DNA of 56,908 bases from Olsenella profusa F0195 (lineage in GTDB: Bacteria; Actinomycetota; Coriobacteriia; Coriobacteriales; Atopobiaceae): contig NZ_AWEZ01000037.1 of assembly GCF_000468755.1 (NCBI RefSeq), positions 1-56,908 of the forward strand, given 5' to 3'. The position numbers were made by a program, and so were the translations under genes. Below are positions 1 through 8,523 of this stretch, piece after piece (the stretch's first letter is position 1; every line of letters starts with the position of its first letter). Below the pieces are notes generated by a model, which saw only the letters and a program-made list of their open reading frames with translations, was not told where the DNA came from and searched no databases.

Positions 1-54
1 GCGTCGCTCGCAGAGCCGCGCTGACGCGTCGCCCCCATCCTTCGACAGCCATGC

Positions 55-891
55 TCACCGGACTCGAGGCGAGAAGATCTCCTCGAGCGTGCGCGCGACG
101 CCATCCTCCACGTTCGTCCAGCGGGTCACGTGAGTGGCGGCCCGCCTCACCTCGTCGATGCCGTTGCGCATGGCGTAGCTCTGCCCCACGGCCTCAAGCA
201 TGTCAAGGTCGTTGGCGCCGTCCCCAAACGCCAGGGCGTCCTTGGGATCGACGCCGACATGGGAGCACAGCAGCCGCACAGCATCCGACTTGCTCACGTC
301 GCCCCGCATGATCTCGCACAGCTCGGGACGCGAGAGCACGGCGTTGAGTTTTGGAAAGCGCGCATGGACGATGTCCTGCGCCTCGGCGATGTCCGCAGGC
401 TCCCCCATGAGCAGGAACTTGTGCACGCCCCGCTCGTCGAATGCCTCACGCAGGCTGCGGCACTCGCGCGCCTGGGCCAGCACGTAGTACTCCTCCTCGG
501 CAACCCGCGGGTCGCTGCGGTCGTTGACGATCCAGGTGTGGAAGCCATACGTGAACACGCACACCTTGGGCAGCCGCTCGTCGAGATAGTCCTTGATGCG
601 CAGGGCCTCGTCCAGGGCAATGGGCTTGCTCAGCAGCTCGGTACCATCCCCATCCAGCACGTAGGCACCCGAGTAGCTCACCGTGGGGCCCGAGAACCCC
701 AGGGCCTCCTGGATGGGGTACAGCCCCTCCGGAGAGCGGGCGGACACCAGGCAGAAGGGCACGCCCCGCTCGGCGAGCAGCCTGAACGCCGGGGCGCTCG
801 ATGCCATGGGGTGGTGGTCGGCGTCCACCAGGGTGCCGTCGACGTCGCTGAAGACGATCTTGGGAAGCCCCCTCTCACGCATCATGCCCAT
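55..891 (-). CDS. Cof-type HAD-IIB family phosphatase
   Basis: A 278-residue cytoplasmic hydrolase of the haloacid dehalogenase superfamily, Cof/IIB subgroup, which usually removes phosphate from sugar phosphates or similar metabolites. The N-terminal SDVDGTLVD motif holds the nucleophile aspartate, and the C-terminal FGDGANDLDML motif holds the Mg-binding acidic residues. The length is typical for Cof proteins. The start at 891 is preceded by GGAGGGG five bases upstream; two further in-frame ATGs follow within four codons. Its start overlaps the end of the small membrane protein gene by 17 bases, and it is the last gene of the PTS run, so dephosphorylation of a PTS-derived sugar phosphate is plausible. 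The substrate cannot be read from sequence. Confidence 0.9.
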   Translation of the reverse strand: MGMMRERGLPKIVFSDVDGTLVDADHHPMASSAPAFRLLAERGVPFCLVSARSPEGLYPIQEALGFSGPTVSYSGAYVLDGDGTELLSKPIALDEALRIKDYLDERLPKVCVFTYGFHTWIVNDRSDPRVAEEEYYVLAQARECRSLREAFDERGVHKFLLMGEPADIAEAQDIVHARFPKLNAVLSRPELCEIMRGDVSKSDAVRLLCSHVGVDPKDALAFGDGANDLDMLEAVGQSYAMRNGIDEVRRAATHVTRWTNVEDGVARTLEEIFSPRVR

Positions 892-1270
892 GACCGCCCC
901 TCCTTTGCCTCGACGTGTCCGGCGTGGGGGCCTTGCCTGGCCTCCTGACGGGAGCCGTGATGTCCACGCCGATGGACCTCATCATGGCCCTCACGTTTGC
1001 CTTGGCACGCTCCACCACCAGATACAGCATGAGTCCCGTGAGCACCGAGACCACCATGACGATGATGCCCACCACGAGCGACCAGGAGGGTCCGCCCTGG
1101 TAGGTGTTCCAGTAGGCCAACAGGGCCCCCACCGCTATGAGGGAGTAGGCGATGCGCTTCCACACCTCCATGCGCATGATGGCGCGCGTCTGCAGGTCCG
1201 CCTCGGCGATGAGCTCGCTGCGCTTCGCGGACGTGACCTCCCTGTCCGTCGTGTCCGTCTTGTCTGTCAT
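875..1270 (-). CDS. small two-pass membrane protein of unknown function
   Basis: A 131-residue protein with a charged N-terminus (about 38 residues), two hydrophobic segments at roughly residues 40-57 and 65-86, and a basic, proline/arginine-rich tail. It has no signal peptide or catalytic motif that I recognise. It lies between the PTS IID gene and the HAD phosphatase gene, overlapping the latter by 17 bases, so the two are probably translationally coupled. The GC-rich hairpin at 1296-1326 separates it from the PTS genes and may lower its expression. Function unknown; an accessory role for the sugar-uptake operon is only suggested by position. Confidence 0.75.
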   Translation of the reverse strand: MTDKTDTTDREVTSAKRSELIAEADLQTRAIMRMEVWKRIAYSLIAVGALLAYWNTYQGGPSWSLVVGIIVMVVSVLTGLMLYLVVERAKANVRAMMRSIGVDITAPVRRPGKAPTPDTSRQRRGGHGHDA

Positions 1271-1295
1271 GCGTTCCTCACCCGTCTCGAACGGA

Positions 1296-1326
1296 GGGGC
1301 GGGACCGGATGGTCCGGCCCCGCCCC
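1296..1326. other. GC-rich hairpin between PTS IID and the downstream pair
   Basis: Two 14-base arms (1296-1309 and 1313-1326) pair at 13 of 14 positions around a 3-base loop. No T-run follows on either strand, so it is not a canonical intrinsic terminator. Lying between the IID stop and the next start, it could be an mRNA-stability or partial-attenuation element that makes the PTS genes more abundant than the two genes after them. Confidence 0.5.
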
Positions 1327-1370
1327 AACGGTACCACGCGTCCCTCCCAACCTTGCGAGAGGAACCGCGG

Positions 1371-2270
1371 CTAGTACTGCAGGCCAGGATTGAAGAAGCC
1401 GATCAGCACGCCCACGAAGGCGATGACCACCAGGATGAGCATCACGGGGATGACGCCGATCTTCTTCTTGGTCATAAGCCACCAGCAGAGGTACACGAAC
1501 AGGAAGTTGAGCAGCTTGGGGTAGATGCCCGAGCCGAACACGTTGAGCGAGACGCCCGCCTCGCCCGCGGCATCGAGCGCCGACTGGGTGACGGTGTTGG
1601 AGCTGCTCCACAGCACGCTGTCGAGCGAGCCGAGACCAGGGAGCTGCAGGGCCGTGCTGATGGAGATCCAGGTGGCGGCCACGGCACCGATGACCATGGT
1701 GCCCACCTCGACGATGGCGCTACGCAGCGCCTGCGACTCGGGACCGACGAGCGCCTGCACGGCGTTGCCGCCCATCTCGTAGCCGCGGTTGTAGGCGAAC
1801 TTCATGCCAAAGTACATGAGCAGGTTCCAGGCCACGATATAGAACAGCGGGCCAAGGACCGAGCCGCCCTGGGCGAGGCCGAGGGCGATGCCCAGCAGGA
1901 TGGGGATGAAGGTGCCCACGACGATGGAGTCGCCCAGACCGGCGAGCGGGCCCATCAGGCCGGCACGGATGCCGTTGATGGTCTCGTCGTCCAGGGGCTC
2001 GCCATTGGCGCGCGCCTCCTCCAGGCCGGCGGTGAGGCCCACGACGATGGTGCCGATCTGCGGCTCGGTGTTGAAGAACGTGGTGTAGGTCTCGAGGGCC
2101 GTGACCTTGTCCTCCTCCTTCTCGTAGAGGTCGTCCACGATGGGCAGCATGGCGGCAAGATAGCCGAACGTCTGCATGTGGGCCTCGGAGAAGCAGGTGA
2201 GGTTGCCATACGACCAGTTGCGGAACGACTTGTTGCGCGCCTGGGCGGAAAGTTTCTTAGGCTCAGCCAT
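1371..2270 (-). CDS. PTS system mannose/fructose/sorbose family IID component
   Basis: A 299-residue membrane subunit of a mannose-family phosphotransferase transporter. With IIC it forms the sugar channel. The protein opens with a polar amphipathic stretch, then the family's region around NWSYGNLTCFSEAH and GDSIVVGTF, with hydrophobic segments towards the C-terminus. The length matches IID proteins. The start lies 2 bases after the IIC stop, so the two are probably made in equal amounts. Mannose-family members carry mannose, fructose, sorbose, N-acetylgalactosamine or others; the substrate is not decidable here. Confidence 0.95.
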   Translation of the reverse strand: MAEPKKLSAQARNKSFRNWSYGNLTCFSEAHMQTFGYLAAMLPIVDDLYEKEEDKVTALETYTTFFNTEPQIGTIVVGLTAGLEEARANGEPLDDETINGIRAGLMGPLAGLGDSIVVGTFIPILLGIALGLAQGGSVLGPLFYIVAWNLLMYFGMKFAYNRGYEMGGNAVQALVGPESQALRSAIVEVGTMVIGAVAATWISISTALQLPGLGSLDSVLWSSSNTVTQSALDAAGEAGVSLNVFGSGIYPKLLNFLFVYLCWWLMTKKKIGVIPVMLILVVIAFVGVLIGFFNPGLQY

Positions 2271-2272
2271 GA

Positions 2273-3133
2273 TTAGATGTCCTCCTCTTCCTCGTCGTCA
2301 CCGGCACTTGCCCCAGCGATGGCGGGACGGGCCGCCTTGGCCTCCTCGATCTGGTACTTGATGAGGGCGAAGAACGCCGCGATGATGGCGCAGGCGATCA
2401 GGTTGAGGTGCAGGCACGCCGCGAGCGTGAAGCCAAAGGCAAAGGTCAGCCAATCGATGGGCTTGGTGATGACCTGCTTGCACAGGATGGCGACACCGAC
2501 GGCGGGCAGCAGCGAGCCCACGGTGAAGAGCGTCTTCATGGCGATGCCGTCCATGGGCATGTAGTCCTTCATGAGGCTCACCATGCCCTCACCTGCCAGG
2601 CAGATGGCGACGGTGGGAACGAAGGAGAACAGGATGTGGGAGATCCAGGGGAGCACGAAGTCGACGAGCGGAATGGTACGCCTGATCCTGTGCCAGTCGC
2701 GCGTCTCCATGGCGCTCCAGCCGACGGACTGCCACACGAGGTTGAGCGTGGCGGTGCCGTAGAAGAGCACGGTGCCGAGGGTGCCCACGGCCGCACCGAG
2801 GGCGGCGGCGAGCGACGAGGCCTCGGCCGATGCCGGGTCAAGGTTTTGACCGTGGATGGCCAGGATGGAGAGCGGGATGCCGATGTAGGTGACGGCACGT
2901 ACGTCAGCCGAGACGGTCCCGCCCGGGGTCACGAGGGCGATGTAGACCACCTGGATGGCCGCGCCGACGACGATGCCCGTTTGGACGTCGCCCATGATGA
3001 GGCCGACGACCAGGCCACCGACGAGCGGACGACCGAGCGTGTAGTTACCAATGGTCGTGCCGCCCATGCCCGGAAGCGATGCCAGGCAGGCGAACAGGCC
3101 GAGCAGCACAGCTTGGAAGATACTGATGCCCAT
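2273..3133 (-). CDS. PTS system mannose/fructose/sorbose family IIC component
   Basis: A 286-residue integral membrane protein with many hydrophobic segments, starting MGISIFQAVLLGLFACLASL and including the glycine-rich PGMGGTTIGNYTLGRPLVGG stretch typical of mannose-family IIC. It ends in an acidic cytoplasmic tail (GDDEEEEDI). It forms the permease with IID, which starts two bases downstream. A gap of about 60 bases separates it from IIB upstream. All four PTS genes read the same way with no internal regulator. Confidence 0.95.
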   Translation of the reverse strand: MGISIFQAVLLGLFACLASLPGMGGTTIGNYTLGRPLVGGLVVGLIMGDVQTGIVVGAAIQVVYIALVTPGGTVSADVRAVTYIGIPLSILAIHGQNLDPASAEASSLAAALGAAVGTLGTVLFYGTATLNLVWQSVGWSAMETRDWHRIRRTIPLVDFVLPWISHILFSFVPTVAICLAGEGMVSLMKDYMPMDGIAMKTLFTVGSLLPAVGVAILCKQVITKPIDWLTFAFGFTLAACLHLNLIACAIIAAFFALIKYQIEEAKAARPAIAGASAGDDEEEEDI

Positions 3134-3192
3134 ACCTACGAACCACCTTTCTCATTGTCACTCCCACACGGGACGTGCGGGAACACGCCTGC

Positions 3193-3690
3193 TTAGCGAA
3201 GGTCGAAGCGATCGCGGAACTTGGGCCACTCGCCGATGGAGTTGTCGGTGAGCAGGGAGAAGTCCACCGTGTAGCCCGCCTTGGAGATGTCCTCGAGCGC
3301 CTGGGCCTCCTCGGGGGTTATGGACTGGTTGTTACCCAGCTTGACGGCGCCGGGACGGTCGTTGCACGGCCCGATGACGACACGTTTGACGTCGGAGGGC
3401 ACGAAGCCGAAATCGATGAGGATCTTCCTCATATCAAGCGGGTTCTTGGTGATCAGGAAGTAGCGGGTCTTGCTGGAGAGGACCTTCTCCATGCTCTCCT
3501 TGAAGTGCGCGAGCGTCCAGATGAAGGTCTTCTTGTCGGGAGCCGCACCCTTGTAGGCCGCCTTGAGCACCGGGTTGGTCGCCGCAGCGTCATTGACGGC
3601 GATGATGCCGTCGCAGGGGTACTCGAGAGCCCAGCGCGTCACCGTCTGGCCGTGGATCATGCGATCGTCCACGCGTACGAAAGAGATCAT
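3193..3690 (-). CDS. PTS system mannose/fructose/sorbose family IIB component
   Basis: A 165-residue cytoplasmic phosphocarrier. The N-terminal RVDDRMIHGQTVTRW segment carries the phosphorylated histidine (residue 13), which takes phosphate from IIA and passes it to the incoming sugar. Length and motif fit the family well. An AGAAAGG ribosome binding site precedes the ATG. It lies between the separate IIA gene upstream and IIC downstream, so IIA and IIB are independent proteins here, not the fused IIAB of the E. coli mannose system. Confidence 0.95.
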   Translation of the reverse strand: MISFVRVDDRMIHGQTVTRWALEYPCDGIIAVNDAAATNPVLKAAYKGAAPDKKTFIWTLAHFKESMEKVLSSKTRYFLITKNPLDMRKILIDFGFVPSDVKRVVIGPCNDRPGAVKLGNNQSITPEEAQALEDISKAGYTVDFSLLTDNSIGEWPKFRDRFDLR

Positions 3691-3763
3691 GTCATTCCTT
3701 TCTCCTGTTGCCTATGATGTGCCTGATACGGTGAATGCACCAGACAGCCGTGCCAAGGTGCGC

Positions 3764-4186
3764 CTAGAGGTCGTCCTCGTCATCATCGAGGTCGAGCACG
3801 AACTCGCGGATGGCAGTCCGCCCCTCGTTGATGATGCTCTCCTTGAGGGTGGCGTCGTCCTCGTCCGACTCGAGGGCCGCCGTGATGAGCATGGGTACGT
3901 TGGCCCCGCCAAACACCGTGGTGTTGGCGATATGGCCCGTCTCGGTGAGGACGTTCATCGCATTGGTAAGCGGCGAGCCGCCAATGAGGTCGCCAAACAG
4001 GAAGATGGTGTCATCCGTATCGATCCTGGAGATGGTCTCCTTGAGCTTTGCCGTATAGGCATCCGCGCCCATCCCATCCTCCATGCCGCAGCCGAGGACG
4101 TCATCCCGACTGCCTACCAGCATGCTCACCACGCTCTGAAGGCCTGAGGCAAACGTACCATGACTCACGATCAGAAGATACCGCAT
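3764..4186 (-). CDS. PTS system mannose family IIA component
   Basis: A 140-residue cytoplasmic protein starting MRYLLIVSHGTFASG, in which the histidine at residue 9 is the site phosphorylated by HPr. The later FLFGDLIGGSPLTNA segment is also typical of mannose-type IIA domains. The start at 4186 was chosen over an upstream in-frame ATG because GGGAGG lies just before it and the family's conserved N-terminus begins there. The C-terminus is very acidic (DLDDDEDDL). It is the first gene of the minus-strand PTS operon, so its promoter should lie in 4187-4330. Confidence 0.93.
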   Translation of the reverse strand: MRYLLIVSHGTFASGLQSVVSMLVGSRDDVLGCGMEDGMGADAYTAKLKETISRIDTDDTIFLFGDLIGGSPLTNAMNVLTETGHIANTTVFGGANVPMLITAALESDEDDATLKESIINEGRTAIREFVLDLDDDEDDL

Positions 4187-4520
4187 GCAAAACCTCCCAA
4201 GACGATGTCTGCGGCGATACCGCACGCGCACACCTGCACCATGGGGCAAGCCGATGCTGCGACACGCCAACGCTCGCACAATATGGCTAAATTATGGACG
4301 ATTTGCTAAGGTTGTGTGTGCACGCCGCTGAGTGAGCCGTGAACGGTCATCACTCGCACCTCAAGGGAACCCTCGGACAGAGACATGAGACGTATGATAC
4401 CATTGCTTTTTCCACACATCGCTACACCTCTGTCACGGCTCGCACGATCCGTCCGCAGGCACGCCCTGCCACCATACTAGAATCATAGGCAGCGAGCGGA
4501 TTCGACAGCGGAGGACGAGC
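4187..4520. promoter_or_regulatory. divergent intergenic region between PTS and UPF0210 genes
   Basis: About 330 bases between divergent starts. The part nearest the PTS genes is AT-richer than its surroundings (around 4280-4310, with TAAATTATGG), which suits a minus-strand promoter. On the plus strand TAGAAT at 4477-4482 could be a -10 box for the UPF0210 gene, whose ribosome binding site GGAGGA precedes the ATG at 4521. I see no convincing -35 box or operator, and no gene. Confidence 0.4.
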
Positions 4521-5885
4521 ATGGCCATCACCCCCGAAGAGATAGCCGAGACCCACTCGATGGTCTCCCAGCGCAACCTTGACCTGCGCACCATCACCAT
4601 GGGTATCTCACTGTGTGGCTGTGCGGACGAGGATATGGGCCGCATGTGCACGAAGGTGTACGACCGCATCACGCACACGGCGGAGCATCTGGTGGAGGTG
4701 GCGGGTACCCTCGAGCGCGAGTACGGCATCCCCATCGCCAACAGGCGCGTTTCCGTGACGCCCATCGCCCAAATTGCAGCCACCTGTTCCGACGAAGACC
4801 TCACGCCACTTGCCCATGCCATGGACCGTGCGGCCGAGACCCTGGGCGTCGACTTCATGGGTGGCTTCTCGGCCCTCGTGCAGAAGGGCATGGGCAGTGC
4901 CGACCGCCGGCTCATCGACGCCATCCCCGAGGCCGTGGCCTCAACCGACCGCGTGTGCGCCAGCGTCAACGTAGCCAGTCTGCGCGCTGGCATCAACATG
5001 GATGCCGTGCTGCTCATGGCCCAGAGGATGATCGATGCCGCCAGGCTCACCACCGACGTCGACTGCTATGGAGCCGCCAAGCTCGTGGTGTTCGCCAACA
5101 TGGTCGAGGATTCCCCCTTCATGGCGGGTGCCACCCACGGCTCCGGCGAGGCGGATGCCGTCATCAATGTGGGCGTCTCAGGTCCCGGTGTCATGGCCGC
5201 AGCGCTCGAGCAGCTGCCGCGGACGGCCAGCCTCATGGAGGTCGCCGAGAGGATCAAGGAGACCGCCTTCAAGATCACCCGCGCGGGCGAGCTCATGAGC
5301 CGCGAGGCGGCCCGCCGCCTGGGCGTGGAGAAGGGCATCGTGGACCTCTCGCTGGCACCCACCCCCGCTGCTGGTGACTCCGTGGCCAGGATCCTGGAGA
5401 TCATCGGCGTGGGCGAGTGCGGCGGTCCCGGCACCACCTGCGCCCTCGCCCTGCTCAACGACTGCGTCAAGAAGGGCGGTGTCATGGCCAGCTCCAGCGT
5501 GGGAGGCCTCTCGGGCGCGTTCATCCCCGTCTCGGAGGATGCGGGCATGATCCACGCGGCCGAGGACGGTGCGCTCTCCCTGGAGAAGCTCGAGGCCATG
5601 ACCTGCGTGTGCTCCGTGGGCCTGGACATGATCGCCGTCCCCGGCGACACCCCCGTAGAGGCCATCGCCGGCATCATCGCCGACGAGATGGCCATCGGCG
5701 TCATCAACGCCAAGACCACGGCCGTGCGCCTCATTCCCGCCATCGGCAAGCAGGAGGGCGAAACCCTGGAGTTTGGTGGCCTCTTCGGCTCCGCCCCCGT
5801 GATGCCCGTCAACCGATTTGCCGGCAGCGTGCTCGCCCACCGCGGCGGGCACTTCCCCGCTCCGCTCAACTCGCTCAAAAACTAG
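4521..5885 (+). CDS. UPF0210 / PFL-like family protein
   Basis: A 454-residue protein of the UPF0210 (DUF711) family, often labelled PFL family for a distant resemblance to pyruvate formate-lyase. It begins [20 protein letters not shown], and the [12 protein letters not shown] and GVSGPGVM segments are typical. There is no glycyl-radical motif near the C-terminus, so a formate-lyase reaction is not implied. In many bacteria this gene follows a small ACT-domain (UPF0237) gene; none is seen here, where the divergent PTS operon lies directly upstream. Function is not established. Confidence 0.9.
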   Translation: MAITPEEIAETHSMVSQRNLDLRTITMGISLCGCADEDMGRMCTKVYDRITHTAEHLVEVAGTLEREYGIPIANRRVSVTPIAQIAATCSDEDLTPLAHAMDRAAETLGVDFMGGFSALVQKGMGSADRRLIDAIPEAVASTDRVCASVNVASLRAGINMDAVLLMAQRMIDAARLTTDVDCYGAAKLVVFANMVEDSPFMAGATHGSGEADAVINVGVSGPGVMAAALEQLPRTASLMEVAERIKETAFKITRAGELMSREAARRLGVEKGIVDLSLAPTPAAGDSVARILEIIGVGECGGPGTTCALALLNDCVKKGGVMASSSVGGLSGAFIPVSEDAGMIHAAEDGALSLEKLEAMTCVCSVGLDMIAVPGDTPVEAIAGIIADEMAIGVINAKTTAVRLIPAIGKQEGETLEFGGLFGSAPVMPVNRFAGSVLAHRGGHFPAPLNSLKN

Positions 5886-6150
5886 CGGACAGCTCTTGGG
5901 GAGGGCACCGTCACAGCAGCATCACGGGAACCGTCGCTCGGGGCGGAGGTTGGCCCAGAACGCGCAGCTGCGCCAGCGCGAGCGGCGTCGTCCCCCAGGG
6001 TGGCAACGCCCCCGCGGAAGCGCCTCTCGCGCACCGCGCCCGAACCGGCACCCCACGCGCCCGCAGCACGCTGGCCACACCCCGCGACAACGCGGCCGCG
6101 CCCCTCTGCCCCGGACCCTACGGTATGGCCAGCGCGTCCTGCGCCATGGC

Positions 6151-7140
6151 ATGCGCATGCCATGGCCGGAAAGGGCCCTGGTCTTCCTGGTTACCCTCGT
6201 CCTGGCGCTCGGCGTGGGCGCCGGCGTCAGGCGCTGCTTGGCACAACCTACGGACTATGGTCCGGATGTCATAACTCCCACGGACAGCGTGACAGATGGC
6301 ACGGCCCCAGACGATCAGGGCGCTGCGACCGATGCGGCATCAAACGCCCCCACCTCCCTCACCGCCGAGGCGGATGGCGGCGCCCTCGTGCTCTCTGGGG
6401 ATGTCGGCAGCCGCACGGTCGACGACCTCTCTGCCGTCGTGCAGGAACTGGACGCCCTGCAGGATGGGGGCATCCAGGCAGGCGTGGCGGTGACGTCACT
6501 CGACGGCAGCATCACCCTCACCTACCAACAGGATCAGAGCTTCTATGCGGCCAGCACCATCAAGGCGCCCTATGTCTGTGCCGTGCTCGAGGAGGACCTT
6601 CCCGCCGGAACGACAAGCATGGCATCGCTGCGCGATGCCATGAGCTCCATGCTCCTCTACTCGGACAACGACTCCTATAGGCAGCTGCGTGACAGCTATG
6701 GCGATGACGTGTTCCTCACCTGGCTGCAACGGCACGACGTCACAGCGGGAACCTATGGCTCGCTGTCGGACTACGCCCGCGACCACTACCCCTTCAGCAC
6801 GCCCGAACAGCTCACGCAGATGTGGCAGGCCGTCTGGGCCTTCGTGTCAGGCGACGCACAGGGCGCCTCGTACCTGAAGGACCTCCTCGCACGCAGGGAG
6901 GAGAGTCCCATCGCCAACGCATTGGGACCCCAGACCGAGACCTACTCCAAGGCGGGCTGGTATCCCGAGACCGACGGCAGCGACGCCGCCCCCGCCTCAA
7001 ACGACGCGGGCGTCGTGATCCATGGCAGTGCCTCGACGTCCTACGTCATCTCCGTCATGTCCACCGCACCCTCCGAGCTCGATAGGCTCGAAGGGCTCAT
7101 CTCGGCAATCGATCACCTCATGGACGCAGATGGCGCCTAG
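6151..7140 (+). CDS. membrane-anchored serine hydrolase, beta-lactamase/PBP-like (copy 1)
   Basis: A 329-residue extracytoplasmic protein with one N-terminal hydrophobic segment (about residues 9-26) as signal anchor, a low-complexity Ala/Asp/Thr linker, and a class A beta-lactamase-like domain. The catalytic SxxK is STIK at residues 135-138, the SDN triad is at 171-173, and the third motif reads KAG (about 267-269) instead of KTG. This fits the serine hydrolases of Gram-positive bacteria that act near peptidoglycan more than a true resistance enzyme. The start at 6151 or 6157 is chosen for the signal anchor; neither has a strong ribosome binding site. A paralogue follows 32 bases downstream. 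Confidence 0.8.
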   Translation: MRMPWPERALVFLVTLVLALGVGAGVRRCLAQPTDYGPDVITPTDSVTDGTAPDDQGAATDAASNAPTSLTAEADGGALVLSGDVGSRTVDDLSAVVQELDALQDGGIQAGVAVTSLDGSITLTYQQDQSFYAASTIKAPYVCAVLEEDLPAGTTSMASLRDAMSSMLLYSDNDSYRQLRDSYGDDVFLTWLQRHDVTAGTYGSLSDYARDHYPFSTPEQLTQMWQAVWAFVSGDAQGASYLKDLLARREESPIANALGPQTETYSKAGWYPETDGSDAAPASNDAGVVIHGSASTSYVISVMSTAPSELDRLEGLISAIDHLMDADGA

Positions 7141-7172
7141 ACACCGCCATCATCATCGAAGGGGGCATGGGC

Positions 7173-8228
7173 ATGACGGATCAGGCTGACCGCGCGCACT
7201 ACAAGGGCGGCAGGCGCACCGCTCCTGGACAGACCGGCCACGGGTGTCCCCGTGCCATCGCAGTGGCCCTGATGGCGACCCTCGTCATTGCCTCCACCTG
7301 GTGGGGCGTCTCGCACATACCGAGCCAAGGGGGACCAGCCCAGCCTGCCGCACAGGAGACGCAGGTGGATGCCGGCGCCCCGGCTGCCACCGAGGAGGCA
7401 CCCGAGGGGGAGACGTCCTCCGTACCGGCCGTACCAGAGGAGCCACCCGTGGAGGCCCGAGGCCTGAGGGACGCCATCCAGATGGAGGGAACACCCGACT
7501 CGCTGCCCTCGTCCCAGGGGTACGCCAAGCTCACACGGGCCATTGGCGCCCTGGAGGACCAGGGCCACGGCGTGGGCGTCTACCTCTGCGACCTCTCGAG
7601 TGGGGCCACCGTCACCTACCGCAAGGACGTGCGTTTCTATCCCGCGAGCTCCTTCAAGGGTCCCTTTGCCGTCGCCCTCCACGAGATGCTCGTGGACACG
7701 GGCCAGGTGAGCTCGGGCGACATCGACGACCTCGTAAGCTCCATGATCGTCAACTCCGACAACAACGCCTACACGACCCTGCGCAAGCGTTACGGCATGC
7801 AGATGTTTGGCTCGTGGCTCAAGAGCTTTGGCTTTGACCCCTCAGACTACGGCGGACAGCACACCTACCGCGTCTACAACTACCCCTACACCACGCCGGA
7901 CGAGTTCGCACGCATGTGGGCGCACATGTATGCCTACCTCTCCTCGGAAAGCCCCTCGGCCAGCTACCTCTCATCCCTCTTCGAGCAGCGCAGCGTCTCG
8001 GCCATTTCCAACGCCGTGGGCGACAACTACAGAAGCTGGGGCAAGGCCGGCTGGTATCCGCATGCCGAGAGGGATGGGGCGACGGCCGCAACCGTCGATG
8101 CCGGCATCGTCTTCTCCGATACGGGTACCTACCTGGTGGTTGCCATGTGCGACGCCCCTGAGGACTTCGACGCCCTCACGCAGGTGTGCTCGGCGCTTGA
8201 CGCAACGCACGACGCCATGGTGGCATAG
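7173..8228 (+). CDS. membrane-anchored serine hydrolase, beta-lactamase/PBP-like (copy 2)
   Basis: A 351-residue paralogue of the preceding gene. A basic cytoplasmic N-terminus leads into one membrane segment (about residues 28-45), a long Pro/Glu/Ala linker, then the catalytic domain with SSFK at 159-162, SDN at 195-197 and, as in copy 1, KAG near the C-terminus in place of KTG. ATG 7173 is preferred over 7167 because the AAGGGGG ribosome binding site is better spaced from it. Tandem duplication with shared motif changes suggests both copies are under selection. The substrate is unknown; a cell-wall peptide is a guess. Confidence 0.82.
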   Translation: MTDQADRAHYKGGRRTAPGQTGHGCPRAIAVALMATLVIASTWWGVSHIPSQGGPAQPAAQETQVDAGAPAATEEAPEGETSSVPAVPEEPPVEARGLRDAIQMEGTPDSLPSSQGYAKLTRAIGALEDQGHGVGVYLCDLSSGATVTYRKDVRFYPASSFKGPFAVALHEMLVDTGQVSSGDIDDLVSSMIVNSDNNAYTTLRKRYGMQMFGSWLKSFGFDPSDYGGQHTYRVYNYPYTTPDEFARMWAHMYAYLSSESPSASYLSSLFEQRSVSAISNAVGDNYRSWGKAGWYPHAERDGATAATVDAGIVFSDTGTYLVVAMCDAPEDFDALTQVCSALDATHDAMVA

Positions 8229-8321
8229 CGAGGCGCCCACCCAGGGGGGTTCCCAGCACACGGATCCAGGACGCCTGCGGGGACTCGTGCCGAACCCGTT
8301 TTTGCCCAAGCGTTGGGCGCT

Positions 8322-8489
8322 GATGCGCGTTTGGGCCCCAAGTGCGCGATGGCATACGCCAAAGTCGGTCCTCTGAGAGGCCATATCCCAGGACAAATGA
8401 CACATTGCAAGGATAAGGGGTGCCATATGGGGGCACGACGAGCCCAAACGGGCGTATGCCATCGCGCACTTGGGGCCCAAACGCGCATC
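8322..8489. repeat. long perfect inverted repeat (2 x 39 bp, 90-bp spacer)
   Basis: Arms 8322-8360 and 8451-8489 are exact reverse complements over all 39 bases, beginning GATGCGCGTTTGGG and ending GCATACGCC on the left arm. They sit between convergent genes (serine hydrolase copy 2 and murB). The 90-base spacer holds no convincing gene. Such a perfect palindrome could be a small non-autonomous mobile element, a bidirectional terminator or a recombination site. I see no second copy in the window and no clear target-site duplication. Confidence 0.85.
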
Positions 8490-8523
8490 GGGCGCACGAA
8501 GTCAGCCTCACCCACGCCGGGTG

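Noticed and set aside
1-54. Possible gene at the left edge
   Set aside because: Only 54 bases lie outside the HAD phosphatase gene, too few to support any call.
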